From: Caryophanales bacterium UBA1744
GTDB taxonomy: Bacteria > Bacillota_I > Bacilli_A > RFN20 > CAG-826
NCBI GenBank assembly: GCA_002314915.1
Contig: DCHU01000052.1
Coordinates: 1 to 6,312, forward strand
DNA length: 6,312 nucleotides
Direction: 5' to 3'
Under the pieces are notes generated by a model. The model was given only the letters and a program-made list of their open reading frames with translations. It made no database searches and was not told the origin of the DNA. Positions 1-5,800 of the stretch are shown piece after piece. Every line of letters begins with the position of its first letter. Position 1 is the first letter of the stretch. The position numbers were made by a program, and so were the translations under genes.

Positions 1-1499
1 GGTACAACATCATGCTCATGGATGATTCCCATTATCCATATATTGCTCTCAGAAGAAGCGACGCCTATCTAACCGTGGCCAGACGCGCAACTGATAGACG
101 TTACTTTTACTTTGGCCCATTCCCTAACGCAGGCGATGCATATAAGACCATAGATTTGCTCAATTCCATATATCCGACGAGAAAATGCAAGAACCTCGGC
201 AAGAAAGAATGCCTTTATTACCACCTAAATCAGTGTCTCGCTCCTTGCGTTAACAAAATTGAGGAATCTACTTACAAAGAGCTTTATGAGGCTATAAAAG
301 GCTTTTTGGACGGTAACACCGACGAAGTCAAACGTAAACTCAAAGAGAAGATGATGGAAGCTGCGGAGGAACTTCGTTTCGAAGACGCCAAGTCATACAA
401 AGACACTTTAGGCGCTTTAGAGAGAACCATTGCAAAGCAAACGGTTGAACTCAGCACCGACAGAACCGACAGAGACGTATTCGCCTATGCCGAAAGAGAA
501 GGATACGTTTCCCTCTCCGTTTTGACGTATAGAAAAGGTTTGTTACTAGGAAAACACGTTCAGGTTGTCCAAGGCTTCGGAGACATTGATGAAATGATCA
601 CTGAACTCATCGAACGCTACTACCAGATGAATGACCTTCCAACTGAGATTTCCTGCAACGTTCCTGGATTCCAGGAAGAGTTTCTTTCAATCTATCCAGA
701 GGCTAGAGTAATCACTCCAAAGGAAGGTAGACTCCTTGAACAAATTGATATGGCTGCATTGAACGCAAGGCAAGGCCTTGATGCTCACTTCATGTCAGCA
801 AGATTAAATGACAACAACCAAGCTTTGCTTGATGAACTTGCAAAACTGTTAAATATCGAAATGCCTTACCGCATCGAACTGTTTGATAACTCTCACTTAC
901 AAGGTTCGTCCCCGGTAGGTGCGATGGTCTGCTTCATCAATGGCGAGAAAGCCAAGAACATGTACCGCAAATTCCATTTAAGTGAAAAAGATGCGGGCGA
1001 CGATTACCACTCTATGGAAGAGGTTGTTTATAGAAGATACTCCAGACTTAAAGAAGAGGGTTCATCTTATCCGGATTTAATACTCGCAGATGGTGGGCTT
1101 ACCCAGGTTCATGCCTCAATAGACGGACTTAAAAAAGCAGGAGTGGATATCCCTGTCTATGGTCTTTTCAAGAATGACAAACACCAGACATCCGGCATAA
1201 TCGACAAGGATGAAAACGTATATCCTCTCGACCCTAAATCCCCATTGTTCTTCCTGCTTATGAGGATGCAGGATGAGGTGCATCGCTTTGCGATAACGTT
1301 CCACAAATCAGAAAGGGCCAAGAATATGAAGTCTTCGCTCTTTGATGACATACCGGGAGTGGGAGAGAAGAGAAAGGAAATGCTCCGCAAACACTACCCA
1401 ACAATTGATTCTCTTAAATCCGCTACGTATGAGGAATTGCGCCAATTGCTCCCTGATGAGGTGGCAAAAGCACTTTTTGCAAAAATTCAGTCACTTTAA
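1..1499 (+). CDS. uvrC: UvrABC system protein C (excinuclease subunit C), 5'-truncated by the window
   Basis: UvrC makes both incisions around bulky DNA lesions after UvrA/UvrB have located the damage; it is cytoplasmic. The frame is open to the left edge (first full codon at 3, reading YNIMLMDD, which aligns near residue 90 of typical UvrC), so roughly 90 residues with the GIY-YIG 3'-nuclease are missing; the visible Met codon at 12 is internal. Numbering from that Met: four Cys at 59, 67, 75 and 79 match the spacing style of the reported UvrC iron-sulfur cluster; a UVR/UvrB-binding helical hairpin lies at about 100-140; the RNase H-like 5'-nuclease triad is apparently intact as D292 (FDNSH), D360 (LADGG) and H424 (DEVH); a C-terminal helix-hairpin-helix region starts near IPGVGEKR (448-455). 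No terminator separates it from the tRNA gene 65 bp downstream. Codon use is mixed (Gln CAA and CAG about equal). Identification is secure. Confidence 0.96.
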   Translation, partial: YNIMLMDDSHYPYIALRRSDAYLTVARRATDRRYFYFGPFPNAGDAYKTIDLLNSIYPTRKCKNLGKKECLYYHLNQCLAPCVNKIEESTYKELYEAIKGFLDGNTDEVKRKLKEKMMEAAEELRFEDAKSYKDTLGALERTIAKQTVELSTDRTDRDVFAYAEREGYVSLSVLTYRKGLLLGKHVQVVQGFGDIDEMITELIERYYQMNDLPTEISCNVPGFQEEFLSIYPEARVITPKEGRLLEQIDMAALNARQGLDAHFMSARLNDNNQALLDELAKLLNIEMPYRIELFDNSHLQGSSPVGAMVCFINGEKAKNMYRKFHLSEKDAGDDYHSMEEVVYRRYSRLKEEGSSYPDLILADGGLTQVHASIDGLKKAGVDIPVYGLFKNDKHQTSGIIDKDENVYPLDPKSPLFFLLMRMQDEVHRFAITFHKSERAKNMKSSLFDDIPGVGEKRKEMLRKHYPTIDSLKSATYEELRQLLPDEVAKALFAKIQSL

Positions 1500-1501
1500 A
1501 G

Positions 1502-1530
1502 TTGATACCCGTGACCAAAGTGTATATATT
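1502..1530 (+). promoter_or_regulatory. Promoter of the tRNA-Arg gene
   Basis: TTGATA at 1502-1507 and TATATT at 1525-1530 are separated by exactly 17 bp, a near-consensus housekeeping sigma promoter. It begins just after the uvrC stop codon. Transcription would start near 1537 and give a leader of about 28 nt before the mature tRNA, to be trimmed by RNase P. The leader holds an imperfect AT-rich inverted repeat (GCAATTAA ... TTAATTAGC). The call is inferred from sequence match and position only. Confidence 0.7.
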
Positions 1531-1564
1531 ATTTAGGCGCAATTAAGTTTGCGTTAATTAGCAC

Positions 1565-1640
1565 CCGCTCTTAGCTCAGTGGATAGAGCACATGCCTTCT
1601 AAGCCTGGGGTCACACGTTCGAGTCGTGTAGAGCGGGCCA
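1565..1640 (+). tRNA. tRNA-Arg (anticodon UCU), CCA encoded
   Basis: A complete 76-nt cloverleaf can be folded. The acceptor stem CCGCTCT pairs perfectly with AGAGCGG (1565-1571 with 1630-1636), the discriminator is G1637 and CCA is encoded at 1638-1640. The D stem is GCTC/GAGC with loop AGTGGATA, whose A after GG corresponds to A20, a known arginine identity base. The anticodon stem is 1591-1595 with 1603-1607 and the loop CTTCTAA gives anticodon TCT at 1598-1600, reading AGA (and possibly AGG). The T stem is ACACG/CGTGT with loop TTCGAGT. One oddity is a T-C mismatch at tRNA positions 29:41 in the middle of the anticodon stem. The gene stands alone between uvrC and a regulator, with its own promoter and terminator. 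Confidence 0.95.
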
Positions 1641-1652
1641 AAATTGAAGAAT

Positions 1653-1679
1653 ACAGGATCAGAAATGGTCCTGTTTTTT
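1653..1679 (+). terminator. Rho-independent terminator of the tRNA-Arg gene
   Basis: ACAGGATC (1653-1660) pairs with GGTCCTGT (1667-1674) over 8 bp, including one G-T wobble, around the loop AGAAAT. The stem is followed immediately by five further T residues, then C and more T-rich sequence to about 1690. It lies 12 bp after the tRNA CCA end and should end the tRNA transcript, isolating the regulator gene downstream. Confidence 0.92.
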
Positions 1680-1799
1680 CTTTTCTTTTTTATTAATTTA
1701 CGCACGCATTAACTCACTGATGTATATGCGCATGTGTGATAAAATGCAGAAAAACGGGACGAAAAGCAGTTATTGGTGTCATTTTCTTTGCAAAATGTA

Positions 1800-1833
1800 T
1801 ACACTTATTACAAGAAATGAACCACTTATGACA
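1800..1833 (+). promoter_or_regulatory. Probable LytTR operator (21-bp-period direct repeat) upstream of the regulator gene
   Basis: CACTTATTACA at 1802-1812 and CACTTATGACA at 1823-1833 differ by one base and start exactly 21 bp apart. LytTR-domain proteins characteristically bind two direct repeats about two helical turns apart. The second half, read as ACCACTTA (1821-1828), matches the pattern ACC(G/A)CT(C/T)A-N13-repeat that I recall for the enterobacterial LytTR regulator YehT/BtsR; the first half deviates at two positions. The same core pair recurs ahead of the hydrolase gene. It lies between a possible weak promoter (TTGGTG at 1773, TATACA at 1798, 19-bp spacer) and the ribosome binding site at 1850. 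Binding by the adjacent gene product is inferred. Confidence 0.7.
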
Positions 1834-1849
1834 AAAAACCGCATTCTGT

Positions 1850-1855
1850 GGGAGG
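1850..1855 (+). promoter_or_regulatory. Ribosome binding site that sets the GTG start of the LytTR gene
   Basis: GGGAGG lies 9 bases before the GTG at 1865. The neighbouring TTG at 1868 is in the same frame but 12 bases away, and there is no in-frame ATG near the start of the domain homology. GTG at 1865 is therefore the best start. Confidence 0.8.
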
Positions 1856-1864
1856 TATTGTTTT

Positions 1865-2596
1865 GTGTTGAAAATTGCCATTATCAGCAAAGATGCTCAA
1901 TTAGTTTCAGAACTCGTCTCGTATGCTAGCGAGTTGAATGAAAAAGCCGGGGAATCGATTAACTATCTTCAAATAAAAAATCTCAATGGCCTTCTTGAAG
2001 GGGACATGAGTATTCTTGATTATGTCTTAATCGACATTTGCGACCCGAAAAGCGGAGCGTTGGATTCTCTTGAACGCGCCTCTTTCAACGAATACGTAAC
2101 GCCTCCTTATATTCTGATAGTTAATAAACCGGAAGATGCTCTTTTGGCATTCCAATATCGCGCATTCTACGCCATTGTCCGCTCTAATCTTAAAAAAGAA
2201 CTGCCGATGATGATTGATAGACTTGTCACTTATTCGACGTTCTTTAGAAGATCATGCATTTATTTGAAAAAGAAAAATGAATATAAGAGGCTTCTCACCC
2301 ATAGAATCCAATATATAGAAGTGTTGGGCCACACTCTCACTTTCCATATGGAAAACAGCGATGAAATACAGGGCAGAGGAAGAATTAAACAATACGAAGA
2401 AGCGTTAGAAGAACTGGGTTTTTTCAAATGTCACGATTGTTTCCTCGTCAATAAACGTCACATTGAGAAGATGACTCCAGATGCTATTGAAATATCTGGA
2501 CACTCAATACCTGTTTCCCGCAGAAAAAGAACACTTATTCGCAAGATCTTGAAGTCGTTCCCTACAATTGGAAACGGTACCATCTTGCGCAAGTAG
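1865..2596 (+). CDS. LytTR-family response-regulator-like transcription factor with a degenerate receiver domain
   Basis: This 243-residue protein has the two-domain layout and usual length of AgrA/LytR-type regulators. Residues 1-120 resemble a receiver: D57 in YVLIDICDP sits where the phospho-acceptor should be, but the usual N-terminal acidic pair is S8-K9 (with D10 next to it), the Thr/Ser position looks like N87 and the conserved Lys looks like R106. Residues about 130-230 are a LytTR DNA-binding domain with the hallmarks YIEVLGHTLTFH, FFKCHDCFLVNKRHI and IPVSRRKR. Such proteins bind paired direct repeats, and these lie both just upstream of this gene and upstream of the following hydrolase gene, suggesting autoregulation plus control of the neighbour. 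No histidine kinase is adjacent within the window. Start is GTG, supported by the GGGAGG site. The Gln codons are mostly CAA. Family assignment is firm; the exact target and signal are inferred. Confidence 0.92.
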   Translation: MLKIAIISKDAQLVSELVSYASELNEKAGESINYLQIKNLNGLLEGDMSILDYVLIDICDPKSGALDSLERASFNEYVTPPYILIVNKPEDALLAFQYRAFYAIVRSNLKKELPMMIDRLVTYSTFFRRSCIYLKKKNEYKRLLTHRIQYIEVLGHTLTFHMENSDEIQGRGRIKQYEEALEELGFFKCHDCFLVNKRHIEKMTPDAIEISGHSIPVSRRKRTLIRKILKSFPTIGNGTILRK

Positions 2597-2616
2597 TCCG
2601 ATTATCTTGGAAAATG

Positions 2617-2659
2617 ACCACTTATGACACGAACTGCAACACTTATGACACGAACTGCA
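2617..2659 (+). promoter_or_regulatory. Probable LytTR operator (perfect 20-bp direct repeat, 21-bp period) upstream of the hydrolase gene
   Basis: CACTTATGACACGAACTGCA occurs at 2619-2638 and again, identically, at 2640-2659. The phase is 21 bp, or two helical turns. Its first 11 bases are the same core found upstream of the LytTR gene. Extended left, the two copies read ACCACTTA and AACACTTA, 13 bases apart, the layout expected for a LytTR dimer. It ends about 18 bp before a -10-like element, as expected for an activator site touching the -35 region. The adjacent regulator is the obvious candidate binder; this is inference from sequence and position. Confidence 0.8.
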
Positions 2660-2683
2660 CATTTTTAATTTGTTTCGTATAGA
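2655..2683 (+). promoter_or_regulatory. Candidate activator-dependent promoter of the hydrolase gene
   Basis: TATAGA at 2678-2683 is a fair -10. The hexamer 17 bp upstream, CTGCAC at 2655-2660, is a poor -35 and overlaps the end of the direct repeat. A weak -35 next to a paired operator suggests that transcription needs the bound regulator. A second -10-like sequence, TATAAG at 2694-2699, has an equally poor -35. The start would fall near 2690 or 2706, and the first choice leaves a leader of about 43 nt. Confidence 0.5.
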
Positions 2684-2698
2684 TTGAAAAACATATAA

Positions 2699-2712
2699 GG
2701 GGCGCATACCCC
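2699..2712 (+). other. Small GC hairpin in the hydrolase 5' leader
   Basis: GGGG (2699-2702) and CCCC (2709-2712) flank a 6-base loop, CGCATA, in otherwise A/T-rich leader sequence, ending 9 bases before the ribosome binding site. It is followed by A residues rather than T, so it is not a terminator for this strand. It may protect the 5' end of the mRNA or simply keep the ribosome binding site open; the role is inferred. Confidence 0.4.
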
Positions 2713-2721
2713 AAAAATAAA

Positions 2722-2726
2722 AGGAG
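2722..2726 (+). promoter_or_regulatory. Strong ribosome binding site of the hydrolase gene
   Basis: AGGAG within AAAAGGAGAAAAGA lies 6 bases before the ATG at 2733, in an A-rich unstructured context. This fixes the start and is followed directly by a signal peptide. Confidence 0.85.
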
Positions 2727-2732
2727 AAAAGA

Positions 2733-2843
2733 ATGAAATCAAATCGTTCGAAAAAGCTCGGCTTAGGTCTTTCAGTTGCTTTATTCGGCATTGTCGGTTG
2801 CATTGGTTTAGCAGGCACCCGTCCAACTTCCGAAGTTAAGGCA
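2733..2843 (+). other. Signal peptide of the GH3 protein
   Basis: Residues 1-37 have a basic start (MKSNRSKK), a hydrophobic core from about 9 to 28 and a VKA-EG site at 35-39 fitting signal peptidase I cleavage after A37. Within the core, IVGC at 20-23 also fits a lipobox, but the residues after that Cys are still hydrophobic, so the signal peptidase I reading is preferred. Export is well supported; the cleavage point is less sure. Confidence 0.75.
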
Positions 2844-5800
2844 GAAGGAGCAGCCAAAAAGTTTTTTGCTGACTTCAGCACCCTCGCAGATGCTGTAGCA
2901 GAAGGCAGAAAGCTCAACGTCGAAATTGCTAGGGAGGGCAATATCTTATTAAAGAATAAAGATAACATGCTCCCATTCGCATCAAGCGTTAAGAAGGTCA
3001 CAGTCTTCGGACAGAGATCACGCAATGAGCAGAGAGGTGGATCAGGATCAGGATCATCATCTTACACAGATCCAAAAGACATCTATGATTCACTTGAGGC
3101 AGCAGGCTATCAGACAAACCACTTAGTCAGAGACATCTATGACGGATATGTCGCAGGTCTTGGAAGTGACAAGACTCCAGAAGCGCCATTATCAGTCTTA
3201 ACAACAGCAGAAGGCTCATATGATATCTTCGGCGACGCAGCATTTATCGTTGTCTCACGTACAGGTTCAGAATTTACTGATAACAAGGTCTCAGGCGTTT
3301 CTGGTCACTCAGATGCAACAGATCACGTCTTGATGCTTCAGGACGGTGAAAAAGAATTAATCAACTATGTTGCAGAGAGATTCTCAAAGGTCGTTCTCGT
3401 TGTTAACTCACCAGCTGCTATGGAATTGGCAGAAGTCCAGGACGATCCAAGAATCGGCGGTATCCTCTGGGTTGGTTTAACAGCAGACGTCGGTATGATG
3501 GCTGTTGGCGAAATCATGAATGGTACAGTTAACCCATCAGGTAAAACAGTCGACGTTTGGGCAGCAAACTTCAAGAAGGATCCAACATGGCAGAACTTCG
3601 GAAGCAACAGCCAGGTCGCTGAATCAACATTAGCACCAGACGGCAAGACATCAATCCCTGCACATGGCGTTATCGCTCCAGACGGAAACCAGGCAAAGTC
3701 AAAGTATCAGAAAGAAACAACACTTGACTACGAAGAAGGCATCTACATGGGCTACCGCTGGTATGAAACAGCAGCAGCAGAAGGTGTTCTCACAGATCCA
3801 AAGATCGGATATGAAGCAGAAAAGGGAACTCTCCCAGAAGGCGTCACGGACCAGTATTACAACAGATCAACTGGTGTTGTCTATCCATTCGGCTTTGGTC
3901 TCTCATACACAACATTCAGCTGGGAAATGACCCAGAACACAATCACAAACTGGACAAAGGATTCAGTCGTTGAAGTCAGCGTCAAGATCACAAATACAGG
4001 CTCACGTGCAGGTAAGGAAGTTGTCCAGATCTACTCATCACCTGAATACCACGATGGCGGAATTGAAAAGGCAGCAGCTAACCTCGTCGACTTCCAGAAG
4101 ACAAAGCTCCTCGCTCCAGGTGAATCACAGACATTAACATTCAAACTCACAGTTCAGCAGTTAGCTTCATTCGACTACAACGACGCTAACGCTAACTCAC
4201 ACCAGGGTTATGAACTTGAAGCAGGAAGCCTCAAGATCACAGCTCGCTCAGACTCACATACAGTCAAGGCAACAGCAAATTACACTGTTGATAACACAGT
4301 CAAGATCACAAACGATGAAAAGACAGGCGGAGAAATCAAGGCAGTCTTCTCACAGGATGACAAGTGGAACACAAATAGACGTGCTTCTATCATGAAGGAT
4401 GGAACATCCGGACTCGTCTACACATCACGTCATGACTTAGCGGGAACATTCCCTAAGGCACCAGAGGTCAAAGACAGAGAATTCACTCAGGAATTCTGCG
4501 ATGAACTCTATGGCCAGGAACTTGACTATGCATACGAAGACAAGGAAACAGATCCATGGTACAAGGATGCATCATGGGGCGTAGGCAAGACCCAGGCAAC
4601 AGCTGATCAGGTCGCAGCTCGTGAAAACGGCAAGACAGCAATCCAGTTAAAGGATATGACAGGCGTTGCATATGAGGATGCTTCATGGGAAACATTCATG
4701 AACCAGCTCTCATACGCTGAAATCAAACAGGTTGTCTCAAACGGTTCATTCTCAACCCAGGCAATCAACTCAGTCGGCAAGGCTGCAACAATCGATAACG
4801 ACGGCCCTGCACAGTTAAAGGCAAGTGGCACAGCCCTCGGTTCAGGTCAGCCATGGCTCTGCGAAGTCAACATCGCTTCCACATGGAACGTTGAGATCGC
4901 AAGAAAGCAGGGCTTATATGTCGGTAACGAATCACTCTTAGCAGGAATCAACGGTTGGTATGGTCCAGCTATGAACACACACCGTAACCCTCTCGCAGGA
5001 CGTAACTTTGAGTACTACTCACAGGACGGTGTTCACGGCGGTAAGATTGCAGCAGCAGTCATCGGCGGTGCTCAGTCAAAGGGTGTCCACGTCTATGCAA
5101 AGCACTTCTTCATGAACGACCAGGAGCAGGACAGATATGGTATCTGCACATGGGCAAATGAGCAGGCAATCCGTGAAATCTACTTAAAGCAGTTCGAACT
5201 TCCAGTCAAGGAAGCTAACCTCAACGGCACAATGGCAGCATTCAACCGTATCGGCGGCGCTGATGCTGGTAACTATATGGCATACGAAATCATGAGAAAT
5301 GAATTCGGATTCCGTGGCGCTTCAAATACAGATATGTATGGTACCTCATACTTCCAGTCAGGTACTGCAGACTCATTGCTCCGTGCCGGTGTCTATCCAC
5401 TCGGTTCATGGAAAGATGAAGGACGTACAATCGACGGCGATTGGTCCGAAGCAGAGAACTGCGTCATGGTCTCAGCTAATGCTGAAGAACACGCAGCAAA
5501 GACTCTCTCGACAAAGTCATATACACAGTGGTGGGCAGTCCGTGAAACTGCTAAGCAGATCTTCTATGTACACTGCAACAACAACGGTATGCAGAACGGA
5601 TATACAGACGCTCTCCCAGCAGCTACAGTCACAGGCAAGGTCGGAACAGCGTTGACTGCATCACTCGTTGATGCAACATCAATCGGTGCTGTCTCAGCAG
5701 GAAGTTGCACACTCATCTCCGGTTCTCTCCCAGCAGGTGTCGCATTAAGCTCTACTGGCAAACTCTCAGGAACACCATCTCAGATTGGCACATTCTCAGG

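Noticed and set aside
1565..1690. tRNA-Arg as an integration site for an island carrying the regulator and hydrolase
   Set aside because: I see no second copy of the tRNA 3' end in the window and no integrase; the far side is not visible.
1726..1733. 8-bp palindrome ATGCGCAT upstream of the regulator
   Set aside because: It is short, does not extend into the flanks and is not repeated; too weak to call an operator.
1720..1929. 69-codon open frame on the + strand upstream of the LytTR gene
   Set aside because: No ribosome binding site precedes it, it overlaps the LytTR start in another frame and crosses the operator repeat; the peptide has no recognisable features.
2227..2541. Further CACTTATTCG copies at 2227 and 2532 inside the LytTR coding sequence
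   Set aside because: Neither has a partner 21 bp away and both differ from the core after CACTTAT; treated as chance matches in coding sequence.
2504..3025. 173-codon open frame on the minus strand spanning the regulator/hydrolase gap
   Set aside because: It overlaps the end of the LytTR gene, both hydrolase control sites and the hydrolase start, has no recognisable domain, and is explained by the coding bias of the opposite strand.
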